A stretch of DNA of 64,000 nt from Symsagittifera roscoffensis. Lineage: Eukaryota; Xenacoelomorpha; Acoela; Convolutidae. Below are positions 24,301 through 39,300 of the stretch, piece by piece. Both the position numbers and the translations under genes were made by a program. Under the pieces are notes generated by a model that was not told the DNA's origin, did no database searches, and saw only the letters and a program-made list of their open reading frames with translations. The stretch is taken from the NCBI RefSeq assembly GCF_963678635.1, contig NC_087064.1:65527548-65591547 (forward strand), given 5' to 3'. The stretch's first letter is position 1, and the number at the start of each line of letters is the position of its first letter.

Positions 24301-27300
24301 AGATCACCAATAGTATCAACAATTTGGCTTTAAAATAATAGCAAACTGCTTGTATATCAGAGCAAAACTCTAAGCTTTCCGACAGCCCTTTTACTGGTAA
24401 CTATATTTTTTGGACTGTCAGTATGAAATTTTAAGTGCTAAGCTTCGAGTAAATTATGGATTTAATACGACCGATGTATTTTCCTCAATTCGATTGGGAG
24501 TGATTCTGACTATTATTTGTAAAGCGAAATATTTCTAATGGTCGATAGGCTAGTGCAGGCCCAGCCGACTTGCAATCCAAAGATTCCTGGATAGCACCAC
24601 AAGCAGTCAAAACTTTCCTCAGAATAAAAAAATCACTTCTAGTTTATATAATCCTCACTTCCACCGGCGGATTTAGGGGGTACGGGGACCCTCAGGGATT
24701 CGACCCCCAGCCGACCCAAAGGGTCCCCCCTTTGTACTATTTTGAGATATCCATTTTTGGCTGACTGACCCTAAAATTTTCTCAAGGCGGCTTTGGCGCC
24801 AATATATTTTAATTTTGAGGGGGAGAGGGAGCGCGCGCCAAAAAAACGCATTTTTCTTGGTCAAAATGTTTCACAAAGTGCCTAAAAACGCCTTTTTCGG
24901 CCTGTTTTTTTTCAAAAGTTTGCCTGCGGCGCAGAAAATTTGGCAAAAATGGGGTCTTTCTGGTGATTTGCAAGAGCTCAAAAAATCAATCGAATTTTTT
25001 TTGAAAATCCGAAACCCCCCCGAGAAAATCCTAGATCCGCCCCTGCTCACTTCGTTCGAAAGTTGGAGCAATGAATACGTTGACGAGTCGGGCATTCTAA
25101 AGAGTTTTTTCAATAAATGTACAAATTTTGAAGCGCCGATTCGATTTGAAGCGCATTTTATTATAAGTAGTGCGTTGTTGACTAACCCAAACGAGGTAGT
25201 GTAGTGATGATACGTAAGACCTCTCTGTGTCCAGGAGAGTGGAGACTATGAATCGAATCTTCTCCTAAAAACCAAATATCAAGTAACTATTCATTCTCGA
25301 GGTACATTTTTGGAAGCATTGAATTTTTTCAAAATTTTATTCAGGGTAAATCGCCTCGGCAGAAGTGGCCGCTTGATTTGAAAAACTTTCAACCAACTCC
25401 TCTACAAAAAATTAGATGCATTTTTTCTCTGAAAATACAATTTTTAAGTGTTTTTGTGTGTGTGGGGATGGGAGGGGATAATTGGTAAAACTACATGAGC
25501 TACTATTGGTATGTTTCTAGGATTTAGCAACTTTTAAATTTCTACCAGAGAAGGACCGAAATTTTGAAAGCCGACCAGCTTTGCTTTTTATAAATTCGGT
25601 GCAAATAAGCAATAAAATTAGTCAATTTTGAGTAATATAAGGGGAATTGATTGGTTGAGAATTGTTTCAGCATTCGGTCTTTTGCGCATGAGAAAAGACA
25701 ATGTTCTGAGCTCATCCGACACCCAAATATATATTTAAGCAACAACTGAGTCCTGAAGCAGGTCAAGTCGGGTTACAAGTGAGCGGAAATAAATTATTCG
25801 ACAAAAAAAAGTTTCGTGGGCTAACTTGAGAAGTGTATGTCTTTGCGGCGTCCTCGCAAGCCCCCCGAATCATCCTCGTCTCACTCGGTTCATCGATCAC
25901 CACTTCCCCAGTCAACTTAGCCGACGACGACTGCTTCTCGCCCTCGTCCATTTTCCGGAAACTGTTCGATCTGCAGTCCCGAAACGAACTTGCAAGTCGC
26001 TTCTGCCTAGTCGTCTTTTCCATGTAAGTCGGCTTCGTAAAACTCTTTCTTCGGATACTAGTCGTGGCAGTCAGCGCCCATGTCGAGTCGTGTTTTGACG
26101 AAGGATTAGTTCGGCCATTCACATCCACAGAGCTGTTGTCTTTGCTAATCGAGTTCTCTCGTGTTCCGATTCTGGGGCTCAATTGCCCGCCGGCGCTTTT
26201 GTCCATCATAGGTGGACTGTACATACTACACGAACTGGAATCGACCGAGTTGAGGAGCGACTTGGTTCGTTTTCCCCCGAAAGATCTTTTGAGATCGTCT
26301 GTTAGTTTTTCAAACGCACTTTTTTCTTTCGTTTCTGTTATAAAAAAACAAAGGATAATATTGTCTCTATTAAAAGCTTAAAAATGAGTAAAAAAGAGTA
26401 AATAAAAAGATATAAACAATGGCTAAAATAGTTGCTGTAATAAGTTCCCGATAATTGCTGCTTGGTGAGGCTTAAAATATACCAACACAGTTTTAAGAAG
26501 TACATTTTGCGCCCATGGGTTTTCTTTAAATATATAAATAACAAAAGCGCTCATTAAAAAAAATTTTTTCTTGATGTGCGTCAGGAAATAATTACAAAAC
26601 AAGCAGTTTAACTGATAAAATCCATCCAATTTTATTTCAGAGTGTTGATAAATTTAACTTTTGAAGAAACAATTACGGTAACATAACGCTTAATTGCTCC
26701 AATAATTGGAAATGTAAATATTCAGGGGTGCATTGAGGGTTTTCTCGAGGGAGGAGGGTGCTTTTTATTTTTTTTTTGAAAAGAAGGTCGATTTTTTTAA
26801 GCCGACTAATTTGATTTTCCAAGCTCTCGCAAACTTTTAAAATGTCTTATTTTTCAAGATTCTTCTTAGCAGGGGCTCTTTAGAAAATGACGGTTGTGGA
26901 GCTTTTTTTGAACACTTATGATCAAAAATCTTCAGAGTTTGTTGGCCAAAAAGAAGGTTTTTTATTCCATATGACTTATGTTCTACTAACCGGTGTAAAA
27001 AATCCATAGCGTACAATTGTATGGAATAACTATTGGTTAAAATTTTCGAGATGAAAAAAAAACGACTGTTTTTTTCTTCTCACCGCACGAGTTAAAGTTT
27101 ACTTAAATCTGTTTGGCCTAGAATTTCCGACCGATTATTATAAAAAGCAACATGCATTTTTAATCGTCATTATTGTCATATGCAAATCATTTATTGCACA
27201 AAAAACTGATGCTTATGTGAGTTGGAAGGGGGATAGAGCAACTGCAGTTCAAATTCTTGTCTTCATCGTTGCGACTGCACTCTACATTCCCAGGTTGACC

Positions 27301-30300
27301 TCCATACTCCGAAAATGCTTATCATTCAGTTTCCATATCATTACTAATTAAATATAAAATTGATTTTTTTGAAAAAAAAGCTAGTCATACAATTTTCATG
27401 CATGGGAAGTTTTTACCATAGATATTTAAATATTTGAAAATGTTAATCATTTTTTGTGAGTTTTATGGAATTTGTTTGATAAGGAGTTTTGGTCCACCCG
27501 GCTAGCTGCGATGTGTCTCAGAGATCTTACAAGTCTCCATGAAAAAGCGGTCAGCTAATTTTAAAAGAATTTTAAAAGGGTCTAATTTATAACTAACCTT
27601 GAGGGAAGTGAGGGGGGACCACGATGCTGTCCGAGGGTCTCTTTCCCATGGCCGAGCTGGGTCTGTGGAAAAAGATGTTGCCGTCGTCATTCACTGTGAA
27701 GGACTCGGCCGGGAAGGTACTGCAGGAGTTCGCCTTCTGAAACAACACAATTTAATTTATACACTTCCTCCACTAATTTCCAGACTATCGCGACTAGCTT
27801 CTAGACCATCGAGACCGTTTTCCAGACCATCGCGACTAATTCCCAGATCATCGCACCTAATGTTCAGACCATCGCGACTTATTTCCAGACTATCTCGACT
27901 AATAATCAGACCATTGCGACTCATTTCCAGGCCATCGCGACTAATTTCCAGACCATCGCGATAATTTTCAGACCATCGCGACTTATTTTCAGACCATCAC
28001 GACTAATTTCCAGACTGTCGCGAATAATTTCCAGACCATCTCGACTAAGTTCAAGACCATCGCCATTAACAATCAGACCATCGCAACAAGCTTCTAAACC
28101 ATTGCGACTAACTTCCAGACCATCGCGACTAATTTGCAGACCATCGCGACTAAATTTCAGACCATCGCGACTTATTTTCAGAACATCACGACAACTTTCC
28201 AGACTGTCGCGACTAGCTTCTAGACCGTTGCGACCAATTTCCAGACCATCGCGACTAACTTACAGACCATCGCGACTTATTTTCAGACCATCACTACTAA
28301 TTTTCAGACTATCGCGACTAACTTCCAGACCATCACGACCAATTTCCACAACACCGCGACTAAAATTCAGACCATTGCGACCAAGTTCCAGACCATCAAG
28401 AGTTATTTCGCTTCATTAAATCATCCAAAGTAGATCATCGCCACTAATTTCCAGATCATCGCGACTAGTTTCCAGAAAATCGCGATTAATTTTTAGACAA
28501 TCATTACCGAAATACGATACTTTTTTCCGACTTTCGTAAAGAAATATTTTAATACCAGCCGAAAGATATTGTTGTTTTGAGCTCAAATTAAAAAAAATAT
28601 TTTAGCTGTGATCACTTTTCATGAAGTTATCAGGGTTCAAATATTGCGAATATGGCCAATTTGGGACAATTAACACGCGATATATTTCGCGCTATTAACA
28701 CGTAAGCGGAGATTTAATCCCTAATAGAAATTGTTCCAAATTGGTTGAAACAGGCTGTTTGACATCATTTCTACGTTACTAAGAGCAAAATCTATCACTT
28801 TGTACTTTATATGGCGTGTGGGGAGATTAAAAAAAACACAATTTTTTTTTCGAAAAATTGATCATTTTTTTTAAAGCAAACACTGCCTCATAGGCCTTAA
28901 AAAACAGTCAGAACATTCAAGGCTTCGCCCTGATACGAGCAGTTTTGTTGGATTTTCTCCGTGACAAAAAACACTGGTCAAACTAAGAAACTTCAGTCCC
29001 GTTTTGTGATCAGAGCAATTCAGTCATTCATCCTGCGAAACTTCGCATCAATGTCAAAACTTTACCAACGTTCTCTAATGTCAAAAATTGATGTTGAAAA
29101 AGAGGCCCTTTTTTTGCTCCCATCATTGATTTTTTTTATTATATAGCTGCTTGGCCAGTTGCGCGATGACACAAAAGTTCACATTATGGACACCAAAAAG
29201 TGTTCACAAAAGTTAGTTTCTTGGGTTCAAATTCTCGACTTGTGTCGATCAAAGTCAAATGAGAACGCTCGTATCAAGAAAAAGCCCTGAAAGTTCGGAC
29301 TGTCCATAAACTGGTCTTTAATAATTTTTGATTAATGAAATATTGACAAGCTATGAGTCTTAAGCTGAAAATTAACTATCGTTTATGGAATTAATAAGAC
29401 CAATTAGGCTGCCTCAATTAAATTTGGAATAATTTTAAGGTGCGGGATAATTTGCCACGCGTAAATTGTTGTATATTACAGCTTTTCACAGATAGTATAG
29501 TGGCGAGCGCGACCCTTTTGAGAACACGATGATCCATGGTTCGATCCCCCAAGGGAAACATTTTTGAGAATTGGTCTGGATAAAAAAAACCACCCGAGCA
29601 TATATATTCCTTACTTTCTTCGAAAGTCGGAACAATAATGAATTTTCACGACTGAACATCAGCGACTTGTCAAGAAAGATTTTCGCTTTTATCCACCCAC
29701 ATTTCAAAAATCTTGTTTTCATGGCAATCTGTGGAGTTTCATTAATCAATTATAATTCTAATAAATTCCTTATGAAAGATTATAATTATACTTAACAAAT
29801 TGAAATGGATGTAAGATCCTTCATAAAAACTTTGAACAATTATTACTTATGCGAAACTCGTCATATAAACAATCGAGTGGTTTATAAATCTGTAAGAAAT
29901 TGTTGCAAGAACAATCGAAAACTTTGCAACAATTTCTGTTTTACTCACGACCTACTCGAAGTATAAAACTACTCACAAAGGCAATTTTTTAGCAAAACGA
30001 TATTCCTCACACTATAAACACTAACTACCCCCCCCCCCCGCCTTAATTTCCCCACCCTTAAATAAATTACCCGCACCCAAAATTAATCGGCAAAAGGCAA
30101 AACTGTATTTTAAGACTTGTAAGCGGATTGTGCTCTGTTTGATCTTTATTCTTGTCTATCTTTGTTCTTGTGTTTTCTTTGATTGTGCCGACATCAATTT
30201 CGCAATGGTTAAAGTCTCGTTTCCGGATTCCGTAGGTACACACAGTTTAAAAGATTCCGTATCTAACAGAGCATGGCCTCTCAATGAAACTTACTCCCCG

Positions 30301-33300
30301 CCCTCAAACTTACTCTACCCTCTCCCAAAACTTATACACCCCCCCCCCACGTCAATCAAACGTAGAGAGGAAGGCAAATTAATCAATTTAAAATGGTATT
30401 TATCGATTTAAAAATAGCAGCATTTCTTAAACGATACAACATATATCATGGTATGTTTTTTTTATAGAGACTGACTTGACGATGACAATATAATTGATTA
30501 GGTTCCAAAAAACTCACGAAGCGGGTTTATTATGTCAAAATGCGGGAAAGGGAAAAACCCAAGAAAACCAAATGAGTCAGATCTGAGCAGAGAAAATTCA
30601 AGGTTAAGTTTTCGCATGGTCTGTTGACCATGCTAGCATTCATTGTTGCGACCATTTAAAAACTGCGGAGAAACTATGTATTCGGGTGTATTTTAGTTTT
30701 TTATTTTTTTGTTTTTCACTTTAAGCGAGTAAAGCGAACTAACATACTTATTTATGCTTACCTTAGATCGTTGACAATTGCTTATTTATGATTGTTTTTG
30801 GTTTTACTCAATTTTTTAGATCTTTACTATTATTTTAAGAGTTTTATTAACGCAACTTTGAGAATCAAATTTTCAAAAACTCAAAAAATAAAACTGAAGA
30901 AAAAAATTGAATTTTTTGATTTTTTAAATGATTTTTTTTAGTAATCTATTTTAACATTCGAGTCCAAATTGCTTGTTTCACTATGACTTTCGAATATGCC
31001 TAAACTATAGTTATACGTCAGCTCCTTTTTTCACGCCACGCAGAAAAAACTATATATATTTAAAAAACGTTTTCTTGTAGTTGATTAAAGACTATGATGG
31101 TAACATTCTCTGATACTTGCACAGTAACGGCTATCCTTGTTAGTTCTAGGATATAGCTGGTATAATCTCGTAACTTCTGAGCAAGCCAAATATCACGCTG
31201 AAAGGCCCTCAATAGAGCTTAGGTGCTACTAATATAATTGGAGATTTACCATTTTTCAAAGTTTTGCTCCAAGAAAAGTCCGAACGCAGATTTTAGGATT
31301 TGCGTTTGCTTGATTTACTTTGCTTGATATTGCTTGATTCACTGTCAAATCAGCCTAATTCGTTTTTTTTTGTTTATTTTAGCAGAAAAAACGCAGATGA
31401 ATTGAAAAAAAAGTTTGTGCGTTTTCTAAGACTATGGTAGAATCATTCTCGGTTCCCTGCCCAGTAATCGGCTATCCTTGTCACAATATGACAATAACCG
31501 ATACTTTTTCCTGCCTCCACCTCGCACGAGCATCAATTTTATGGTGTAACCAGTGGTTTTACAAGGTTAAGTATGGAGACCAATTATGCTTGACTTGGTC
31601 TGATTAGTCCGCAATCTGAAAATCATTATTCACACGGAAGCAAAACGATTGCATCTATTTCATTATAACACAAGCACAGCATTGCAGGCTGTCAATTAAA
31701 AAATGAGACGGAAACAATAAAAACGTTTAAAAAATTTGGGAAAAAATGAAAACCGTTCCAGAAAAACAGTCAAAAATAACAAACAGCAGCCTGTATTAAA
31801 TAAACTTTTAGTAAGTCTTGAGTTTCTGCTGAGCTGACAACAAAAAGTTATACGCCTATTGCGCGTAAAATAAAAAATGCCATGAGAAGTTGAGCATTTG
31901 AATCTTAAAAATTTGAAATCTTGCACACAAATTACCCAATATTTAAAAACAAATCAGTCATTTTTACTCTGTAAGCGACGCAAAATAAATTATTCAGCGA
32001 ATAAAACATCAACATCAGCGAAACCATTTGATCCGAAGAAAGTTTTTAAGCAAAAAAAAACAAAAGGGAAAAGATACAACGTTAGGGCTATTATGTTTTA
32101 TAAATTACAGGTGTAAGCCAAAAACACCTGCATCTAAGGTTTAAATTGCTGATAGCTCAAAAAGTTTCTCGGACGTGGCAACTGAGACACCAAACATAAG
32201 CCGGCATATGAAAATTTGGCAATAGAATCTTTCCCGGAAAAAACTTTGCATTATTTTTATACTGAAAAAGGTCCAGTAAAAAAGGTTCACTAATAAGCAA
32301 CCTTACAGTTCTTTTACAGATTTGTAAAACTTGTTTACGGAAAAAAGTCCAATTCACAATTACCAGACACTTACTCTTGAAAAAATAGTAGCAAAAAAAC
32401 ACGCGAATAAACTTTTTTCAATTAAAATTTGCAAAACAAGCCAATGTTCATTCTGACAATGTTTTAAAACTTCAACTTATTTCTCCCCATACTATTTTGT
32501 TAGTTAATAAGTGCAAAATTCACACTTGCTTGACCGTTAACTTGTTCTTCATAGAGGAGGTTCGTTTTTAAGTGCTATAGGAGGATGGGCAATTCAAGAT
32601 CCTTAAATAAATAACAAGGTAAGGCTCTTTTCCACTCCCCCCTACCTTTGAATGTCAATTGGGAAAGCCTATTTTAATTTGCATAATGCAATGAAACTTG
32701 GCATGCTGAACAAACTAACCACTGTGAACAGATTTGATTTTAATACCTTACGGGAAAAATTTGGGAAATACAAGAGATACAAGGGGGGATGTGGATAAAA
32801 GCCACAAGGTAAAAAGTGTATTCACACCTGGCTTACTCTGGATTTTGGCATGGTGAAGTACTGCTCAGGGGGCAATAGGGAGTCTTTGAGTGCAGTGGGG
32901 GGTGACTTGCAGTCTGTGGACGAGTTGGCCCTGTCTAGCAAAGCCACTCTGCTGCCACTGGATGAGCCCCCCAAGTGACTTCTGGGCGAACAGGAAGCCC
33001 CCCTCTCCCTCTCCCTCTGCTCAGTAGGCGAATCTTCAGCTGGAACCTACACTTGGCAGAAGAAACATATTAACTTCAACAATTTTAAAAAAAGAAACCG
33101 AAAAACGAATATTTTATTTCATCATTTTGAGTGCAGCTTCAAGACATTTATGGTGCCGAAACAAAACATTTTGTCCTTAATACGCGAATTTCTCAAGTTT
33201 TATTAGTTTTTAATGAGAAGAAACCAAAAAACGGTTTTTAAAATTTAAATTGAGTGGAGTTACAAAACATTGATAGTGTCGGGACAGGACTTTTTTCCCA

Positions 33301-36300
33301 AATACGCCAACTTTTGCTTTGTAAATTTGTCAAGCAGCGAATTAACATGGGATAAAATGAGACGGAGCCTACAGGTAGCAAGTATGCTATGTTGATTTTT
33401 TCCGTGGTTGATGAATGGGCGTAAAAAAAGACAATAGTACTACTCCGAAAACAATTAAACATGAGTGTCAAACCAGTGGCGTGAGCTGGATTTTTCTTGA
33501 AGGGGATGGGGAGGGGCAGTTTTTCGAAAAAAATTTTGGAAATTTTTAAAAGTCGACCAAAACGACTTCTCATAAAACCCTACCAAAATACTATTTTGAT
33601 AAAGTTTCTAGGCCGCAGACGAACTTTTGAAAAGACAGGCCCAAAAGGGCCTATTAGGAGAAATGTTGGAAAGTTTGTTATAAGAAAAAACATTTTTGGC
33701 GCTCTCTTACACCGCTCAAATTCAGTGTATAATGGCGCAAAAAGCGCCTTAAATTTTCTTTTGGGTTGGTTATAGCCAAAAATAGATGTCATAAATGTAC
33801 GGCGTAAATGTTCCAAACGGAGGAGTCTTTGGAAAAAGTTGGCAACCAGAATTGAAAATTTTCAACCCGCAACTGTGTCGACAAAGTTACCTGTACAGTG
33901 GGGGTGGTTGGAGATGAGGTCGGGATGGCTCCGTTTGATGTTGTCCCCCCAGACACCACGACAGTGTCCTGTCTGATATTCACTACCCCTTGCACGGGGG
34001 GAGGGGGCAGTTTAGTCTGATGAGGCTGCTGCTGCTGCTGCTGCTGCTGCTGGGAGGAGGGGGAGGAGGAGGATGAGGAGGCTGTGGCACCGGAGGCCGT
34101 AGCAGCTACGTACTCTGCAGTCAGGTCCGAGGGAGTTCGTTGCTGAAATTACAACATCCTGTTTATTCTAGTTGCTGAATTGATCCTGTTACTGAAATTA
34201 CAACACCCTACTTTTTGCACCATACATAAATTGTTAGTTGAAAAGTTATCACGGCATTTTTTTTGACGTTGTTGTATTCAGTTCAAAAAGGAATTTTTGT
34301 TAATTGAGTGTTCAAAAATATTGCGGACTTGTAATCAACTTTCAGTATATCTGAGCTAAACTTCTGAGCAAGTAAATTAAGTCCAAAATAAGCTTTTCTG
34401 TCCATCAAATAGCTCAAATATGGCCATAGTCAGCCAACAGACAGTCAAAAATGTCAATGAACGCAAAGAAACAGAAAATATCTTCCAAAAATGGCTCAAA
34501 GACGGCATTTTTGGATTTTTTAAAATTTTGTTATAATACGGTCCTAATAGTGTTCCGGGGACGCTCGGAAAATCAATTTGGTCGGTCTGTAAATTTTTTT
34601 GAAAATCCACCCCCGCCACGTGAAGAAAGTTCTAGATCCGCCCCTGATGTAAATTGAGTTTGCAAAAAATAGAGATATCCCAAAGTCCTGCCTCAAATTT
34701 ATTTGTTTTTATTTGTTTTTTGTATCCCAAAGTGTTTTTTTAACTATCAAAAATACCAATTGCTTCTCTTGTAGTAAAGTGACCATTTTCTATCAAACAT
34801 GAAAATCAGATCGCTGGTTATGACTTTTTGACTTGACCTAAGATCTTTCCACTTATTCATTTTTTCATTTTTTCATTTTTTGCACTTATTCATTTTTTCT
34901 GCTAATTAAAATTTTCGATCTATACTTCCTGAACCGTCAATAATCGTAGAAGTTTTCAGCCTTCAAATATGATGAGGGCAACCAACTAATCGAGTGAAAT
35001 TGATGTAACCAAAGCTCCTGTCACTCCATAACAAATCACCGCTCGCAACTCAAAAATATCTAAAAGTTTTAAAAGTAATTTGGTCAAAGAATGCAGAAAG
35101 AGGAAATACTCATATCAAATAACTGAGGCTGTAAAAGACAACAAATGACCGTAAATTTTCTCGACGACTTAGAATTTAAATAAAACAAAACCTACGCGAC
35201 AGTAACTTAAAATGTCAATTAGAAAAACACAACAAGAATAGAAGAAGACTTTTTAGCCCAAATGAAAGGTAAAAAAGAAAAAGAAAAAAATAAATCGTGC
35301 GAGAAACAAATTGGCATTGTTAACACTGCGAGTTCGTCAATTAGTAGAAAAGGTTGCTATTCAAATTCAACAGCCCCAGGGTATAAGTACAATAAAAGAC
35401 TATATTGAAAGTTGGTAAGTAGAAAAACTATTGTAAAAATTGCTACTCGGAGCTAGAAAAGGGCTCAAGTCATGCTTGTATTAGAGCAAGGAAACCATCA
35501 TACATCCTTGTACCACAGCAACCGTTTCCCATGTAAAAAAAAACGGGAAAAGGCGCAGAATTAAAGCAAAACAATTTAAAAAATTGACCAAAAATGCATA
35601 TATTCTAATTTTATTGACGCGTTTTTTAATCTGATCCACAGGAAAAATTACTATTTGGTTCAACTTCAATTTATTGTCGCGACCATTGAAATTGGGGAAG
35701 AATTGTGTTTTCGGCTGTGTTTTAATTTTTTCACTTTTTCTTCCGACCATTGAAAGTGGAGAGTAACTTTGTATTCGGTCTTTTTTGCGTTACTTATGCA
35801 AAATCAGGTTCCAAAAACATAATTGGAGTATTTCGAGTAATATACCAAATTAAAACCCTTGCAGTCGTGATTTGAACGACGACATAAAATTTCCAAAAAG
35901 TTTTCCCAGTATCAAGAAAATTTTTTTATGGTTTAATTTAAGTCCTGAAAACTTAGTTTCACGCAAGTCAAGTTAGTTTTTGCAGTTCTTAGCGCCATTT
36001 TGGGAATCAAAATTTCATTAAAAAAATAAAACTAAAAATTTGTTTTTGTTGTCATTTTTCTACAAAAACTGTTGTGCAATCAATGATACCATGACTGGCA
36101 CAAACGCCGAAATTTTGATTTTTTTCTTTAGAATCTTTTATCACACAACGCAGAAAAACTACAAAACTTTTCAGCCTGGAAGCAAGACATCAAACAACAT
36201 TCAAATCTGAGCTGCAAAATCTTCAGGTTTTAATAAATTTGGTAAAAAACCTCAAAGCAAATAGTTAGAAAAGAAAGTTAGCTCACTGTACTTTAAGTTG

Positions 36301-39300
36301 CACAGAACGCTGCGACTGCATCAACTTGAACTCATTTGCTAGCTATAGACAAGTTGCAAAGATACAAATTTCAGTTTCATTTTTGAAAAAGATGCAAACT
36401 TTAATTCCGTTTTTAAAAATTTTCTGAATGATTCGAAAGCAAGCTTTGTTGTGACATATGTGTAGTTACTTGAAAAAAAAATATTACAAAAAATATCAAC
36501 AGCGGTGTGCTCATGCTTCTCAAATATTTATTAATAAAACCACCGTATAGTACTTATTGCTGGGAGCGGATCTAATATTTTTTTTGGGAGAGGGCGGGGC
36601 GGATCTTCAAAAAAAAAATTGCCGGTCTTTTTTCCAAGGTCGACCAAATTGGTTTTCTGAGCTCTCTCAAATCATTATGAAGACTCTATTTTGACTAAAT
36701 TTTCTGCGCCGCTGGCATATTTTTGAAAAGAGGTCAAAAAATGCGTTATTATGGTTTTTTCGGAAAATTTTGACCACAAATTACGTTTTTTTTGGCGCGC
36801 TCTCCTTTATCAAACTTTGTACACAATTAAAAAATTTTAGAAAATTATTACCTTAAAATAGTTCAAAGGGGGACCCTTTAGGTCGGCAGGGGGTCGAAAT
36901 CCTGATGCGGGCGGACTCAATTCACAATTCACCAAAAAATTGCACAATATAAAAATTGCTGTGCCATCCCCACCTAAATCCGCTGCTGATTATTACTCAG
37001 CTCTTTTTAATTTTCAATATTTCATACAAACACGACTTTTACGAAGTTTCGTACAAAATTTTTCCCGTAATTAATTTTCTATGACATTATGCTTTTGAAA
37101 CAAAAGAAGCTGTTTTTTCAAAAAAAACTTTTTCTAGGTTAAGAAACAAGGCCACAAAAATGCAAAAATTGCTTGCTATTTTTTCAAAGTGAGATTGAAC
37201 TCTAGTTATTTGTCCATTTTAATGGCCACTTATTTGAACTATTTCACTGAAAACTAAACATCAATAGGCAAAAGATTTGGTGTTTGGCCTTTTGTTTCCG
37301 AATATGCATGAACGAGCCTTCTAAAGATTGTAACTCAAGCAATGTATTGCTAATTACCGACGACACAGTTAAATTAGTTTTGTGCAATTTTTGGTGAATT
37401 GTGAACTTGCGACTGAAAATAAAAAGATTAGTGAAAAATTTTTGATAAAAGTGTGAATAAGTAGTTGCTTTTGAAGTTTGTTAAAACAATAACCTCAAGA
37501 CTACTACTCGCTAGAAAAACCCTGAAAAAATGAGGAACTTCCACTTTTTTTAGAGTTTTTGCTGAGAGCAGTAGACTTGAAAAAAAATTGCATTCGTTGT
37601 CGTAATTTTTGTCTATAACGTAGTCCGGAAACAAATTTTTTCACACATGAGATAAAAAACAGAACGTCTTGTGTGAAGCATGAGTTTTTGTTTTATAATG
37701 TAATATGAAATTCAATCTACCAAAAACCAGGCCTGAATTCATAAATGCTCAATCTTTTGAAGAAGAAGCTTTTTAGCCGTTACACAAAAAGGTACAATTT
37801 TTCATTATAATGATGTGTGAAGCTCCAAAAAAACTATTCGGCGGATCTCCAAATGCGGGGTTCTTGCCACTTAACCTGTTGGTTTCTCATATGACAAAAA
37901 CTTTGCTCCTTGTTGCTTAGGACCAAACATATAAAGATACGACCGAGCCGAAAAAAAAATTTCTTTTCATTTATACCCCTACAGTTTCATACTATGGAGA
38001 AAATATTCGTCACACGCTTTCATGCTCGGGAAACTGCTAGTCATAGAGATATCAGATGTTTTTCAAGATGTGTTAAAAGCTTAATTCACAGGTGTGAAAA
38101 TTTATGACTAGCATTTGTTGATAACCCGGGTCGCTGAGGGTTTTAGAGTAGAAAAGTGAACGCAGGAGTTAAATTTATTACTCAAACAAGATTCGATTAG
38201 ATAGCCATGCTTCAAAGAACCATTCGCCACCTTGGAATTTAGACACAACCCGGGTTAACCTCCATAGACCAAATATGCTAATCATACAATTCCATAAACT
38301 AAGTCTATGAAAAAAATACTAATCATACAAATTTCATACATTTTGCTAAAAAGATGCCGTCAATTTTTCGAAAAACTTTTCTCTTGTTTCGGCATAAAAT
38401 TCGGTGTATCGTACTAAATAAAAAAGAAAAACTTTTCGTCAAAAAAATGCTAATCATACAATTTCTATATATGGAAAATGTATGACTAGCATTCTTTTGA
38501 TGGCGACGACAAAAGTATTTTTGAAATTGCGCCCTTAAATTTTTTTTGTGTTTTTTTTTCAACCGCAAATTGATTTTCGTACTCAAACAAACATTTTTTG
38601 AAAAAAAAAATTGCATGCAAAATTCAATTTTTTTTGTGTTTATAACGTAGTCCTGGATATACTAATATTGGATTTTTTTTCCTTTTATCTTCAAAATTTT
38701 TTTAAAAAAACTTTTATAACTCCTCTTTCTTTTGTATGACATGTTTTTGTATGCCTTGATCAATGTGTGGTAATTTAAAAATTCAAATTTTAGAAATAAT
38801 CATCTTTTAAATTTTTGCCAAAATTTAAAAGTTCGTTACTTTTGTTACTTTTTTTGTGAGACAGAATTAAAACATTTCAGGCTGTTTCCAATGCATTTTT
38901 AACGCGAGTCGGCCAAACCTTTGGTTACTACGTTTGAGTAACCAAGGTTTATGTCATTTGTGTTCGGTTACGAACACAACCAATAAATTTTGAGAAAATT
39001 AAAATGTAAAAAATCAATATTTTTGGTTTATGGAAAAATGCTAGTCATATAAATTCCATATATGAAAAAATACTAATGATAGACCTTTCATGCAATTTTC
39101 TGTATTATGGAATTGCATGAAAATTGTATGACTAGCATTTTTGGTCATTCCGGGAAAACCCATGCTCAAAAAGCCAAGATTTTTAAAGCCAAATGTTCAG
39201 ACATGTTTGGCGCGCGCTTCCCCTCGAATTTAGTTATGTTGGCGCCAAAGGCGCCTCTAGAAAAAATTCACACACTGGCTGACTCGTGGTAAAAGCGCCT

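Larger units (their letters stand above)
27737..32827. other. Intron 5 (5.1 kb)
   Basis: Contains the minisatellite, family-2 repeats (28545-28950, 29262-29660), a tRNA-like piece (29488-29552), C runs near 30020 and 30340, motif-4 repeats (31110-31145, 31449-31485) and a MITE (32622-32803). Confidence 0.6.

Noticed and set aside
27599-28419. Two plus-strand frames of 121 and 105 codons with RPSRLISRPSR repeats
   Set aside because: They read through the 21-bp minisatellite and part of exon 6 in antisense; the period of three codon multiples explains the openness.
29488-29552. Possible tRNA-Asp-like gene
   Set aside because: A- and B-box-like motifs exist but the anticodon and acceptor stems do not pair; treated as SINE-like or pseudo-tRNA.
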